From assembly GCA_016703535.1 (NCBI GenBank), contig JADJBV010000001.1, positions 1,612,001-1,676,000 on the forward strand: 64,000 bases of DNA. Direction: 5' to 3'. The position numbers and the translations under genes are program-made. Numbering within the stretch: the stretch's first letter is position 1; each line of letters starts with the position of its first letter. The DNA is from Deltaproteobacteria bacterium. Lineage in GTDB: Bacteria > Myxococcota > Kuafuiibacteriia > Kuafuiibacteriales > Kuafuiibacteriaceae. This document shows positions 35,256 to 44,904 of this stretch, in pieces. The notes under the pieces are model-generated. The model searched no databases. It was not told where the DNA came from and saw nothing but the letters and a program-made list of their open reading frames with translations.

Positions 35256-37109
35256 GTGGACCAGCTCGGCAGTTACCGGCTGCGAAAGCGCCTGGCCGTT
35301 GGGGGCATGGGTGAGGTCTATCTCGGCGAGAAGATCGGGCCCGAGGGCTTCGTCAAGCCGGTGGTCCTCAAGTGTGTGTTGCCCCAGCTGGCCAGCGATC
35401 GGGCCTTCGTCCAGCTCTTCCTCGACGAGGCGAGGCTGGCGGCCCTGCTCAACCACCCGAACATCGCTCAGGTCTACGACTTCGGTCTGGTCGACGACGT
35501 CTACTACATCGCGATGGAGTACGTGCCCGGGTACACCGTCGACGACATCCGGCGGAAGCTCCGATCGATCAAGCAGTTCATGCCGATGCAGCACATCGCC
35601 TGCATCGCCAGCCAGGTCTGCCAGGGGCTCCAGTACGCCCACATGTTGACCGACGCCAACGGCGTCAGCTTGGGACTGGTGCACCGAGACGTCTCGCCCC
35701 ACAACCTGATCGTCTCCATCGACGGCAGCGTAAAGATCGTGGACTTCGGCATCGCCAAGGCCCGGGCCGGCCTGACCCGGGTCCAGGCCAAAGGGGCGGT
35801 CGGTAAGTTCGGCTACATGAGCCCCGAGCAGGCCCGCGGGGAGGTCGTGGATGGCCGCTCCGACGTCTTCAGCTTGGGCATTTGCCTGTGGGAGCTGACC
35901 ACCAACGAACGGCTCCACGATCCCAACCTGGATCGGGCCCCCAACTACCAGCCGACCCGGCCGGTCCGCAGCGTCGAAGAGTTTCGCCACGAGTTGCCCC
36001 GGCAGTTCGTCAACATCTTGGAGACCGCCTTGGCGATCCAGCCCGAGGATCGCTACCGCACCAGCCAGGACATGCACCTGGCCCTGGAGCGCTTCCAGGC
36101 CGCCATGACCCACTACGCCGGGCAGTCGGCGTTGGCGGGGTACATCAAGGACCTGGTCGAAGGGCGCATCGAAAATCCCGAAGGCGGAAACGCCGGCGGC
36201 AGCATGGTCGAGCCCAAGGGCGGCAACAGCCCACGAGGCACGACCGAAAACATGGACGCGGCCCAGAAGTACGAAGAGGTCTTCGGGGTCACGATGAACA
36301 CCAAACGTCGCCCGACCTTGAAGGCGGTGCCGAAGAGCTGGGAGACCAAAAGCCCGCCCCCCGAGCCCGCCCGACCGGCGCCGACCCCCAGCAGCCAAAC
36401 GCCCCCGAAGGCCGGGCCTCGGATGGTGGAGCTCCGCAGCGACGGTGGCACCGGCGACATCCCGGAGATCGCCGGCCCGCCGGTCCAGCGGGTCCAACGT
36501 CGCCACACCCCGCTGCCGGTTCGGGTCCAAAAGACCCGCTCCAAGCTGCCCTTGGTCATCATCTTGATGCTGGTGGTCTTGGGCGGAGGCGGCTTCTTCG
36601 CCTTCCAGAACAAGGAGCAACTCCTGGCCTTGGTCAAAGGGGGCAGCACCCAACCTTCGGCCGGCAGCAAGTTGACCTGCCTCTATCGGGTCGAGACCGA
36701 GCCGCCCGGGGCCACGGTGTTCCTCGATGGCGTGCCCCACGAGGGCCAAACGCCGCTGGTGGTCGAGCTGATCCCCGACGTCGAATATCGGCTCCAGGTC
36801 CGCCTCCCCAAGTTCGCCACCCACGAACAGCGGCTGAAGGCGACCGTGGCCGAGACGCCTCGGCCCCTGCGCTACAAGCTCGATCCCGCGGGCAGCCTGC
36901 AGATCACCTCGGTCCCCACCGGCGGCACCGTGACCATCGACTCGATGGTCATCGACGACAAGGTGACGCCCATGACCCTCGATGACTTCCCGGCCAACCG
37001 TGAAGTGAAGGTGAAGGTCGAGGTCAAAGGGATTCCGCCGATGACCAAGAGCATCGAGGTCCCGGCGGGCAAGAAGAAGGCCCTGAAGTTCGATCTCGAT
37101 CAGGGCTGA
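35256..37109 (+). CDS. Membrane Ser/Thr protein kinase with C-terminal PEGA domains
   Basis: The 617-aa product has a Hanks-type kinase domain at about 7-290: the glycine loop AVGGMGEVY, K39 in PVVLK, the catalytic loop HRDVSPHN at 143-150, DFG at 163-165, and GYMSPEQ. A low-complexity linker leads to one membrane helix at about 430-450 (LPLVIILMLVVLGGGGFFAF). The outside part resembles tandem PEGA domains (VETEPPGATVFLDGVPHEGQTPLVVELI; ITSVPTGGTVTIDSMVIDDKVTPM). This is the usual myxobacterial signalling kinase layout. The start is GTG 35256. Confidence 0.93.
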   Translation: MDQLGSYRLRKRLAVGGMGEVYLGEKIGPEGFVKPVVLKCVLPQLASDRAFVQLFLDEARLAALLNHPNIAQVYDFGLVDDVYYIAMEYVPGYTVDDIRRKLRSIKQFMPMQHIACIASQVCQGLQYAHMLTDANGVSLGLVHRDVSPHNLIVSIDGSVKIVDFGIAKARAGLTRVQAKGAVGKFGYMSPEQARGEVVDGRSDVFSLGICLWELTTNERLHDPNLDRAPNYQPTRPVRSVEEFRHELPRQFVNILETALAIQPEDRYRTSQDMHLALERFQAAMTHYAGQSALAGYIKDLVEGRIENPEGGNAGGSMVEPKGGNSPRGTTENMDAAQKYEEVFGVTMNTKRRPTLKAVPKSWETKSPPPEPARPAPTPSSQTPPKAGPRMVELRSDGGTGDIPEIAGPPVQRVQRRHTPLPVRVQKTRSKLPLVIILMLVVLGGGGFFAFQNKEQLLALVKGGSTQPSAGSKLTCLYRVETEPPGATVFLDGVPHEGQTPLVVELIPDVEYRLQVRLPKFATHEQRLKATVAETPRPLRYKLDPAGSLQITSVPTGGTVTIDSMVIDDKVTPMTLDDFPANREVKVKVEVKGIPPMTKSIEVPAGKKKALKFDLDQG

Positions 37110-37163
37110 TTCGACGCTCGCCCGATTCAAAAGCGGCGTGGGGGCACGTTATTGGCCGCGACG

Positions 37164-37775
37164 ATGCGCCGAGTTGCCTGGCTCCTCCCCCTTTTCCTCG
37201 CCTGCGGAGAGGATCCGCTGCCGGTCGACATGCCCGGCATGTGTGAAGCGGCTGGAGCCTGCCAGGGCATGGACAGCTGCGGCGCCGGGCCCTCCAACTT
37301 CAAGGAGGTCGTGTTCTGCACCAACTGCCCCTACAAGCCCGACACCCACGTGTGTGAGGCCTGCGCCTGCCGTCAGCTGCCGGCCGGGGAGGGCGCCAAC
37401 CTGGTGGCGGCGATGGCGGTGCCGGCCAAGGCCACTGGCGCCAAGTCCTTCACCTTGACCTCGGTGTACCCGGTGATGGCCGACGGCACTCGGGTCACCT
37501 GCGCCCGCTTGATGGGCGCCGATCGCGCGTTTTTGGTGGCCAACCCGGCCTTGGCGGTCGGCAACTCCAACCACGTGGCGGTGCCCGGCGGCTCGGCGGA
37601 TCCGACCTTGGCGTACATGGTCCGGCTCTACGACTACCCCGGGCAGGATCACCTCTTGTTCGTGCAGGTGGCCAGCGACACCCAAGGCAAGGGCACGATC
37701 CTCGCCAAAGGCTGCGCCGAAGGCTTGGACGTGGTGAACGGCGTCGACCAGAACGTTGCGGTCACGCTCGAATAG
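37164..37775 (+). CDS. Cys-rich lipoprotein (203 aa)
   Basis: MRRVAWLLPLFLACGEDPLP is a signal peptide with lipobox LFLAC. The next 50 residues are Cys-rich (CEAAGACQGMDSCGAGPS, CTNCPYK, CEACACRQL). The rest is a strand-rich domain with no assigned family. ATG 37164 is chosen over the in-frame TTG at 37152 because it gives a standard signal peptide. Its last codons overlap the regulatory array of the next gene. Confidence 0.75.
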   Translation: MRRVAWLLPLFLACGEDPLPVDMPGMCEAAGACQGMDSCGAGPSNFKEVVFCTNCPYKPDTHVCEACACRQLPAGEGANLVAAMAVPAKATGAKSFTLTSVYPVMADGTRVTCARLMGADRAFLVANPALAVGNSNHVAVPGGSADPTLAYMVRLYDYPGQDHLLFVQVASDTQGKGTILAKGCAEGLDVVNGVDQNVAVTLE

Positions 37776-37828
37776 ACTCTACTGAATAGAATTCTATTCG
37801 ATAGCTTCCATTCGGTGGCTTCCATTCG
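37769..37828. promoter_or_regulatory. 14-bp-phased array of TTCYATTCG sites with central palindrome
   Basis: Nine-base units TTCTATTCG (37792), TTCCATTCG (37806) and TTCCATTCG (37820) are spaced exactly 14 bp apart. Reverse-orientation copies begin at 37769 and 37783, also 14 bp apart. The two inner units abut as the perfect palindrome GAATAGAATTCTATTC at 37784-37799. The array lies 77 nt upstream of the MerR-like gene and is AT-rich against the local GC background. It is a probable operator, perhaps for that regulator. Confidence 0.7.
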
Positions 37829-37904
37829 AACGCTTTTGACGCCTGGCCCTCTTGACGGCGGATCCGGTCACACGTAGTTTGAGCGCACTCGGCGGGAACC
37901 AACG

Positions 37905-38417
37905 GTGCTGAACGCTCGCGACATTTCAGAGATCGAACGCGCCCACTCGGACGGCTTGTCCTCTCAGCAGATCCTCGAGCTCTGCGAAAAACACGGCCAT
38001 CCCCTTTCCGAGGCCACGCTGCGCAAATACGTGCAGCTGGGCCTTTTGCCGCGCAGTCGGCGGGTCGGCCAAAAAGGCAAACACCGCGGCTCTCGAGGCA
38101 TCTACCCGGTGGAGGTCATCCGTCGCATCGACGAGATCCGCCGGGCGATGACTGCGGGCGACACCTTGGAGACCTTGGCGGGTCACGCCCAGGGGGTTCG
38201 CGCCCGCTTGGCCAGCGCCCGGGTCGCCTTGGAAGAGGCCCTCGAGGCCGCCGAGGCTGATCTCAAGGAGCGAGACGAGCGGGCCCAACGGGCCGAGCTC
38301 CAAGCCCTGAAGAAGGACGCCAAGGCCTGGCTACAACGCCTCGAGCGCCTGGCCGACAAGACCGAAGCCCAGGACGAGAAGGCTCGGCGAGAGCGGGCCA
38401 AAAAGCTCGAGCGATAG
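37905..38417 (+). CDS. MerR-like transcriptional regulator with coiled-coil tail
   Basis: The 170-aa product has a winged-helix MerR-type DNA-binding part. The helix-turn-helix region is [31 protein letters not shown], and the wing and following helices are [30 protein letters not shown] long charged coiled coil of about 85 aa follows, without Cys or other metal-sensor residues. The start is GTG 37905. The next gene, with a sigma region 4-like domain, begins 14 nt after its stop, so the two regulators are co-transcribed. Confidence 0.8.
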   Translation: MLNARDISEIERAHSDGLSSQQILELCEKHGHPLSEATLRKYVQLGLLPRSRRVGQKGKHRGSRGIYPVEVIRRIDEIRRAMTAGDTLETLAGHAQGVRARLASARVALEEALEAAEADLKERDERAQRAELQALKKDAKAWLQRLERLADKTEAQDEKARRERAKKLER

Positions 38418-38430
38418 GGAGGTGGCGGGA

Positions 38431-39189
38431 ATGGCGAGCAACGAGAAGCGCAGCCTGGTGCCCAGCGAGGCCCCCCGAAAGGCCCTCAAGGGTGGCGTCG
38501 CCTGGTCCGCGGACAGCGAAGAGCCGTGGCACGCCGACAGCAGCATCCCAGCCAGCGAAGCCCTCAGCGATCTTCCCGAACCGGCCGAGGTCGAAGAGCC
38601 CGAGACCGACGCGGATGCCGAAGAGACCGACGACGAGTCCGAAGATTCAGAGGAATCGGAGGAAGAGGTCCCCGCGGACGAAGAAGAGGTCGGCGCCTCC
38701 CTCCGAGGCAACGCCGATCCATCCCGCGGCCGCAGCAAGACCATCGCCAGGAAGCAGATGTTGCGGGAGCGGCGCCGCATGTTGGCCCAGGGCACCTTGC
38801 CCGAGGTGGTGGAGTACGAACGGCCCATGACCCGTGAAGAGTGCCGGAGCGGCGAACGCCCCTGCCTCTACGTGTCCTGCCGTTACCATCTCTACCTGGA
38901 CGTCAACCCGGTCACCGGCTCCATCAAGATCAACTTCCCGGACAAAGAACCTTGGGAGTTGGCCGACACCTGCGCCCTCGACGTGGCCGAAAAGGGTGGC
39001 ATCACCCTCGAAGAGGTCGGCGACATCATGAACCTGACCCGGGAGCGGATCCGGCAGGTCGAGGTCAGCGGCCTCGACAAGCTGCGGACGGGTGAGGTCG
39101 AGCTGCACACCTTCCTCGACGGCCGGGAACTGATGGTCGGCGGGAGGAGCCCTGAGGGGCAACGCCGGCTCCCGATCCTCGACGACTGA
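38431..39189 (+). CDS. Sigma region 4-like DNA-binding protein with acidic N-terminus
   Basis: The 252-aa product has an acidic Glu/Asp-rich segment at about 50-95. A central module reads [33 protein letters not shown]. The C-terminal helix-turn-helix, [31 protein letters not shown], is a close match to sigma-70 region 4.2 (-35 recognition). Regions 1-3 are absent, so it is not a complete sigma factor. GGGAGG (38417-38422) supports ATG 38431 over GTG 38422. Confidence 0.82.
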   Translation: MASNEKRSLVPSEAPRKALKGGVAWSADSEEPWHADSSIPASEALSDLPEPAEVEEPETDADAEETDDESEDSEESEEEVPADEEEVGASLRGNADPSRGRSKTIARKQMLRERRRMLAQGTLPEVVEYERPMTREECRSGERPCLYVSCRYHLYLDVNPVTGSIKINFPDKEPWELADTCALDVAEKGGITLEEVGDIMNLTRERIRQVEVSGLDKLRTGEVELHTFLDGRELMVGGRSPEGQRRLPILDD

Positions 39190-39287
39190 CCGGCCGGGGC
39201 GATCCCAGGTTTCTCGGCACTTTTTCAGCCTTTTTTCGCGACACCAGCTCCCGTGACCGAAGGGCGGCCTCGTGTTATGGCCGGGAG

Positions 39288-40865
39288 GTGTTGGTCCTTC
39301 GCCGCGCCCTCTTGAGCGTCACCGACAAGACCGGGATCGTCGACCTGGCCCAAGGTTTGGCCCGCCACGGGGTGGAGATCCTCTCCACCGGAGGCACGGC
39401 CAAGGTCTTGGAGGCGGCCGGCGTCAAGGTCCGGGCCCTGGCCGACTTCACGGGGTCGCCCGAGATGTTGGACGGCCGGGTCAAGACCCTCCACCCCCGG
39501 GTCCACGGCGGCCTCCTTGCCCGCCGAGACCTGGCCAGCCACCAAGCCGAGATGAACACCCACGGCCTCGAGCCGATCGATCTGGTCGCGGTCAACCTCT
39601 ACGACTTCAGCGGCGCCCTGGAAAAACAGCTCTCGTTCGAGGCCACGGTCGAGGAGATCGACATCGGCGGGCCCTCGATGTTGCGTTCCGCCGCCAAAAA
39701 CCACGCGGGGGTGTTGCCGCTGGTCGATCCCGCCGACTACGCCCGGGTGCTGGAGGTCCTCGACGCCGGAGGCGATCTCGACGCCCCCTTCCGCCGGGCC
39801 CTGGCCCACAAGGTCTTCGCCCACACCGCGCGCTACGACGGGATGGTGGCCGGGTGGCTCGAGGGCCAACTCGAGGGCGCGGATCGAAGTTTTCCAGAGG
39901 TCATCGGCCGCAGTTATCAGCGGGTCCAGCCCCTCCGTTACGGCGAAAATCCGCACCAAAACGCGGCTTTTTATCGGGATCTGGGGGCCAAAACCGGCTT
40001 GGCCGCCGCCGAGATCCTCCAGGGCAAAGAGCTCTCCTACAACAACCTCCTCGACCTCGACGCGGCCATGGGGCTGGCGGTCGATCTGGCGGTGACCCAA
40101 ACTGGCGCCACCGCGGTCTACATCAAACACAACAACCCCTGCGGCGTGGCGACCTCCACCGATCTGTCGACGGCCATCAAACGAGCCCGGGACGCGGATC
40201 CGGTGTCGGCCTTCGGGGCGGTCATCGCCTTGACCCAGCCGATCGATGAGGCCGCGGCCATCGCCTTGACCGAAGCCTTCGTCGAAGCGGTGATCGCGCC
40301 CGGCGTGGATGAAGCCGCCCAGCGGGTCTTCGCCGCGAAGAAGAACGTCCGGGTCCTGCGCCTGGCGGATCCTGCGGCCTGGCAGTTGCCCCCGGCCGGC
40401 CAGATCGAGCTGCGCAAGGTTCGGGGTGGGGCCTTGGCCCAAAGCCACGATGGGGGACCGCCGTTCCTCGACGAGGTCAAGAAGGCCCGGGTGGTCACCC
40501 GCCGGGCGCCGACCGCGGCCGAGTGGTCCGCCCTTGGCTACGCCTGGGCGGTCGCCAAACACGTCCGATCCAACGCGATCGTGTTTGCCGCCCCGGATCG
40601 GACCTTGGCGGTGGGCGCTGGCCAAATGAGCCGGGTCGACTCGGTGAAGATCTGCCGGCTCAAAGCCGGGGAGGTGCTCCGGGGGGCCGCCGTGGCCTCA
40701 GACGCTTTTTTCCCCTTCCGCGACGGCGTCGATCAGCTGGCCGAGGCCGGCGCCACCGCCATCATCCAACCGGGTGGGAGCATCCGGGACGAAGAGGTCA
40801 TCGCTGCCGCCGATGGCCATGGAGTAGCGATGGTCTTCACAGGCGTGCGACACTTCCGCCACTAA
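39288..40865 (+). CDS. purH: Bifunctional AICAR transformylase/IMP cyclohydrolase
   Basis: PurH carries out the last two steps of IMP synthesis. The 525-aa product has the methylglyoxal-synthase-like cyclohydrolase domain ([56 protein letters not shown]). The transformylase domain follows, with [32 protein letters not shown] and [12 protein letters not shown]. The GTG at 39288 gives full length, although GGGAGG lies unusually close to it. The TPR protein gene starts 1 nt after the stop. Confidence 0.96.
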   Translation: MLVLRRALLSVTDKTGIVDLAQGLARHGVEILSTGGTAKVLEAAGVKVRALADFTGSPEMLDGRVKTLHPRVHGGLLARRDLASHQAEMNTHGLEPIDLVAVNLYDFSGALEKQLSFEATVEEIDIGGPSMLRSAAKNHAGVLPLVDPADYARVLEVLDAGGDLDAPFRRALAHKVFAHTARYDGMVAGWLEGQLEGADRSFPEVIGRSYQRVQPLRYGENPHQNAAFYRDLGAKTGLAAAEILQGKELSYNNLLDLDAAMGLAVDLAVTQTGATAVYIKHNNPCGVATSTDLSTAIKRARDADPVSAFGAVIALTQPIDEAAAIALTEAFVEAVIAPGVDEAAQRVFAAKKNVRVLRLADPAAWQLPPAGQIELRKVRGGALAQSHDGGPPFLDEVKKARVVTRRAPTAAEWSALGYAWAVAKHVRSNAIVFAAPDRTLAVGAGQMSRVDSVKICRLKAGEVLRGAAVASDAFFPFRDGVDQLAEAGATAIIQPGGSIRDEEVIAAADGHGVAMVFTGVRHFRH

Positions 40866-40866
40866 C

Positions 40867-43596
40867 ATGAGGATCGAGTGCGAGGTCTGCAGCGCGACGT
40901 ATACGATCGACGACGCGCAGCTCTCGGACCAACCGATCGGGGCCCAGTGCCCATATTGCGGCCACGTGCGTTTGGTCCGCCGGGGTGACTCTCCGTCGGG
41001 CCCTGCGCCGGCGGCGGCGCCTGGCCCTGGCTTGGGGTTCGGCCCACAAGCGCCGGTCCGTCCGCCCTTTGGGGGCCCGCCACCGAGTCGACCCCCCCCA
41101 CCTCCACCCGGCGGTGGTTATGGCGCGACGCCGGCGGCCTTCAACGATGATCCCTTCGATCGGGGCAGCCCCTTTGGTGGCGGAGCGCCGGCGGCGGGCG
41201 GTGGTTTCGCGGCCGATCTCAACGTCCCCAGCCGCGGCGGCTTTGATGGCGGGGCGACCATTCCCTCCCAGGCCCCGGCCTTCGACAACGAGGCCAAGTG
41301 CCAGGTCTGTGGCACGCCGCTGACCGACGAGTTCGACAAAGTCATCGGCCTCTGCGACGTCCACCAGCGGGATCGACGCTCCGGGGATCTCGGGGGCGGG
41401 CCCGCGGGCGGCGTCGGCGCGCCGGCACTCGGGGGCGGCGGGGCCGCGACCTGGCACGCCAAGAGCCGAGATGGTCGCAGCTACGGGCCCCTCAGCCTGG
41501 ACGAACTGCGCAACAAGATCCGGGGCGGCGAGTTGTCCCGGGAGGATCAGTTCTCCAAAGACGGCGTCAACTTCGGCCCGATCGGGGCCCACAAAGAGTT
41601 GGCCTACTTGGCCTCCTTGATCGGCAGCGACGCCGGGGTCGGCGGGCCCAAGGCCTCCTTCGCCAAACCCCGAAGCGGCCCCAACCTGGGGGGCCTGGTG
41701 GTCCCGGTCTTGGGCCTGGTGGTGGTGGCGGGCATCGCATTTTTGGCCTACGCCCAGCGTGACCAGATCGGCCGGGCGATCGACGGCTTCAAGCAGGGCG
41801 GGCAACCGTCGGGGCCCACCGGCCCCAACCCGCTCAAGCGTTATTTGGCCAACTGGCGCCTGGCTCACCCGGACGTCAGCGGCACCGCCAACGAACACTT
41901 GGTCACCGCCCGAGCCCGGCACCTGGAAGACAGCTGGCGCGGGTACCAACAGGCCGAAAAGGCCTACGAACGGGCGATGTTGCTCTCCGAGGACGACCCC
42001 AACGCGATCGCGGGGTACGTCGAGAACTTGGTGTTGTGGCGGTACGATTTGGCCAGCCGTGACGAGCTGAAGATCGCCCAGGCCGCCGCCGAATATGCCG
42101 CCGATGCCGCGCCCAACTCACCGGCGCCCCAACGGGCCTTGGCCGCCTTGGCCCTGGCCAAAGGCAACCTCGATGGGTGCCGTTCCGCGGCCGAACGGGC
42201 GGTGCAGCTCGACGCCACCGATGGGCGAGCTCGCTTGTTGTTGGCCGGCTGTTATCTCGAGGGCAACGTGCAGCTGGCGATCAGCGAGGCCGAACGGGCC
42301 CGACAGCTGATCCCGGAGCTGCGCCGCAGCGATCGGGTCTTGGCCAAGGCGTACGGGATGTCGGGGCGCTTCGCCTCTGCCTTCCGCTTGCTCGACGAAC
42401 GGCTGAAGACCGAACCCGAAAGCAGCGCCGTGCACCTGATGTACGGCGAATTGGCCCGCACCGTCGGCGACTATGACAAGGCCGAACAACACCTGAAGCG
42501 GGCGGTGCAGAGCGACGGTGATGCCCAAGCCGCGATGATCGCCCTGGGGGAGATGGAGCTGGAGCGGGGTGCACCCGCCGAAGCGGCGTCGTATTTCCAA
42601 AGGGCGGTCGACGCCCGGGCCCTCTACGAAGAGCGGGCCGCCCGCACTTATTCGGGTTGGGCTCGGGCCGAGTTGTCACGCAAGCGAGTGGCCCGGGCCG
42701 CCAAACTCGCGGACCAAGCCGTGTCCTTGGCGCCCAAAGATCCCGGGGCCCTGTTGGTCAGGGGTGAGGCGGCCTTGTTCGCGGGTTCGGCGACCACCGC
42801 CCAGGTCTACGCCCGGCGGGCTCTGGACGCCCGAGATGGTGAGCCGGCGGTCCTGGTATTGGCCGCCAGCGCCGACGCCAAACAAGGGAAGAGAGATCAG
42901 GCGGTCAAACGCTTCGAGTCGGCCATCGCCAACGATCCAAAAGATCCCCGGCTCAAGGGCATCTTGGGCGGTTATTACCTGAGCTTTGGGGGCGCGGCCC
43001 AGGCCTTCACCCTGATCCGCCGGGCGGTCGACGTCGATCCCTTGGACGCCCGTGGCCGGACCTTCAGCGGCGCCTTGCCGATCTCGGAGGCCGCCGTGCT
43101 CGAGGCGATCGAGCAGTTCCGCACCTCTTCGGCCGACGAACAAAACGCCGCCGTCGCCAGCGCCGCGATGGGGGTCCTGTATTACCAGCTCGGCGATATG
43201 GCCAAGGCCGCGGCCGCCATCGACAAGTCCTTGCGGATCGACACCACCAACGTGGTGGCCTTGACCTATGACGCCCAGATCAACCTGGACCGTGGATCGC
43301 CCGTCGAGGCCGCCAAAAGTGCCCAAAAGTTGCTCTCCGTCGAGCGGGGTTCGGCGGTGGGCCACCTGCTTTATGCCCGGGCCCTCCGGGACCAAAAGAA
43401 GCTGGACGAGGCCATGGAACAGTACGGCAACGCGCTCCGCAGCAACCCCGGCCTGGTCTCGGCCAAGGTCGAGCGGGCGGTGTTGGAGCTCAAGGACGGG
43501 GACCGCAAGAAGATCGAAGCCGAGTTGGCCGAGGCCTATCGGGTCAATCAGGCCAGCCTGGTGATCCGGCGGACCTTGTTGGCCGCCGGCCTCTGA
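40867..43596 (+). CDS. Zinc-ribbon, GYF_2-like and TPR-repeat membrane protein (909 aa)
   Basis: Domains in order are as follows. An N-terminal zinc ribbon of the MJ0042 type (CEVCSATYTIDDAQL...CPYCG) comes first. A Gly/Pro-rich linker follows, with a second C..C pair (CQVCGTPL). A GYF_2/DUF4339-like domain lies at about 196-255 (WHAKSRDGRSYGPLSLDELRNKIRGGEL). One membrane helix lies at about 275-297 (GGLVVPVLGLVVVAGIAFLAY). Some 600 residues of TPR repeats complete it (for example SAVHLMYGELARTVGDYDKAEQHLKRAVQ). This layout is common among myxobacterial surface and motility-related proteins. It lies between purH and purD on the same strand. Confidence 0.85.
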   Translation: MRIECEVCSATYTIDDAQLSDQPIGAQCPYCGHVRLVRRGDSPSGPAPAAAPGPGLGFGPQAPVRPPFGGPPPSRPPPPPPGGGYGATPAAFNDDPFDRGSPFGGGAPAAGGGFAADLNVPSRGGFDGGATIPSQAPAFDNEAKCQVCGTPLTDEFDKVIGLCDVHQRDRRSGDLGGGPAGGVGAPALGGGGAATWHAKSRDGRSYGPLSLDELRNKIRGGELSREDQFSKDGVNFGPIGAHKELAYLASLIGSDAGVGGPKASFAKPRSGPNLGGLVVPVLGLVVVAGIAFLAYAQRDQIGRAIDGFKQGGQPSGPTGPNPLKRYLANWRLAHPDVSGTANEHLVTARARHLEDSWRGYQQAEKAYERAMLLSEDDPNAIAGYVENLVLWRYDLASRDELKIAQAAAEYAADAAPNSPAPQRALAALALAKGNLDGCRSAAERAVQLDATDGRARLLLAGCYLEGNVQLAISEAERARQLIPELRRSDRVLAKAYGMSGRFASAFRLLDERLKTEPESSAVHLMYGELARTVGDYDKAEQHLKRAVQSDGDAQAAMIALGEMELERGAPAEAASYFQRAVDARALYEERAARTYSGWARAELSRKRVARAAKLADQAVSLAPKDPGALLVRGEAALFAGSATTAQVYARRALDARDGEPAVLVLAASADAKQGKRDQAVKRFESAIANDPKDPRLKGILGGYYLSFGGAAQAFTLIRRAVDVDPLDARGRTFSGALPISEAAVLEAIEQFRTSSADEQNAAVASAAMGVLYYQLGDMAKAAAAIDKSLRIDTTNVVALTYDAQINLDRGSPVEAAKSAQKLLSVERGSAVGHLLYARALRDQKKLDEAMEQYGNALRSNPGLVSAKVERAVLELKDGDRKKIEAELAEAYRVNQASLVIRRTLLAAGL

Positions 43597-43617
43597 GCGG
43601 CGCGAGGGATCGAGGCC

Positions 43618-44904
43618 ATGCCCAAAGTTTTGGTGGTCGGGAGCGGCGGCAGGGAACACGCCCTGGTCGACGGGCTCCTGCGCAGCCCCAGCCACCCCGA
43701 GGTCTTGTGTGCGCCGGGCAACGCCGGCATCGGGGCCCAGGTCGAAGTGGTGGGGGTTCAGGCCACCGACGTCCCCGGCTTGGTCCGATTGGCCCAAGAT
43801 CGAGGGGTCGATCTGGTGGTGGTCGGGCCCGAGGCCCCGTTGGTGGTGGGGTTGGCCGACGCCCTGCGGGCCGTGGGGATCCCGGTCCTGGGACCGTCCC
43901 AGGCCGCGGCCCAGCTGGAGGGTAGCAAGACCTTCGCCAAGGAGATCATGGAGGCGGCCCAGGTGCCGACCGCCCGTTGGGGCACCTTCACCGAAGCCGA
44001 ACCCGCCATCACCTTCGCCCAGTCCTTGGGCGGCCGGGCGGTGATCAAGGCCGACGGCTTGGCCGCGGGCAAAGGAGTGGTGGTCGCCGATCACCAGGCC
44101 GAAGCGACCCAGGCCATCCGGGACCTCTTGGGTGGGGCCCACGGTTCGGCCGGCCATCGACTGGTCGTCGAAGAGCGGCTGGAGGGACCCGAACTTTCGG
44201 TGATCGGCCTCAGCGACGGCGAGCGGGTGGTCTTGTTGCCGGCGGCCCAAGATCACAAGCGCATCTTCGACGGCGATCAAGGCCCCAACACCGGCGGCAT
44301 GGGCGCTTATGCGCCGGCGCCGGCGGCGACCCCTGGGCTCCTGGCCGAGATCGAGGCCCGGTGTCTGCGCCCGGTTTTGGCCGAGTTGGCCCGCCGGGGC
44401 GCGCCGTTTTGTGGCTTTCTCTACGCGGGCCTGATGTTGACCGCCGAAGGCCCGAAGGTCCTCGAATACAACGCCCGGCTCGGTGATCCCGAGACCGAGG
44501 TGATCGTGCCCCTCCTCGACGAAGATCTCTACCGGCTGTTCCTGGACGCGGCCCAAGGCCAACTCGTGGAGCGGGCGCTGTCGATCCGGCCCGGTGGTGC
44601 GGTGACGGTGGTTCTGGCGGCCGCTGGTTATCCGGCGGCGCCCCAAAAAGGCGATGTGGTCCGCGGGTTGACCTTGGCCTCGGCCTTGGAAGGGGTCCGG
44701 GTCTACCACGCCGGCACCACTCGCCAAGACGGGGCGATCGTCACCGCGGGCGGGCGCGTTTTGGCGGTCACCGGCCTAGGCCCGACCTTGTTGGCCGCCG
44801 CCGAAGTGGCCTACCGCGGGGTGGCGCTGCTGGAGTTCCCGGGTCGCCAATATCGCCGTGACATCGGGGCCAGGGCCCTGGGCCGGGCGGTCGGGGCGGG
44901 CTGA
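43618..44904 (+). CDS. purD: Phosphoribosylamine-glycine ligase
   Basis: PurD is the ATP-grasp enzyme that joins glycine to phosphoribosylamine. The 428-aa product begins VLVVGSGGREHALVDGLLRSP and has GPEAPLVVGLAD, GPSQAAAQLEGSKTFAKEIM, IKADGLAAGKGVVV, FDGDQGPNTGGMGAYAP and YNARLGDPETEVIVPLL, all typical. It shares its stop region with the following HAD gene (TGATG). Confidence 0.97.
   Translation: MPKVLVVGSGGREHALVDGLLRSPSHPEVLCAPGNAGIGAQVEVVGVQATDVPGLVRLAQDRGVDLVVVGPEAPLVVGLADALRAVGIPVLGPSQAAAQLEGSKTFAKEIMEAAQVPTARWGTFTEAEPAITFAQSLGGRAVIKADGLAAGKGVVVADHQAEATQAIRDLLGGAHGSAGHRLVVEERLEGPELSVIGLSDGERVVLLPAAQDHKRIFDGDQGPNTGGMGAYAPAPAATPGLLAEIEARCLRPVLAELARRGAPFCGFLYAGLMLTAEGPKVLEYNARLGDPETEVIVPLLDEDLYRLFLDAAQGQLVERALSIRPGGAVTVVLAAAGYPAAPQKGDVVRGLTLASALEGVRVYHAGTTRQDGAIVTAGGRVLAVTGLGPTLLAAAEVAYRGVALLEFPGRQYRRDIGARALGRAVGAG

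Noticed and set aside
34896..37130. 744-aa minus-strand open frame
   Set aside because: Antisense to the Ser/Thr kinase gene; no motif of its own.
42676..44727. 683-aa minus-strand open frame
   Set aside because: Antisense to purD and the TPR gene; no motif of its own.
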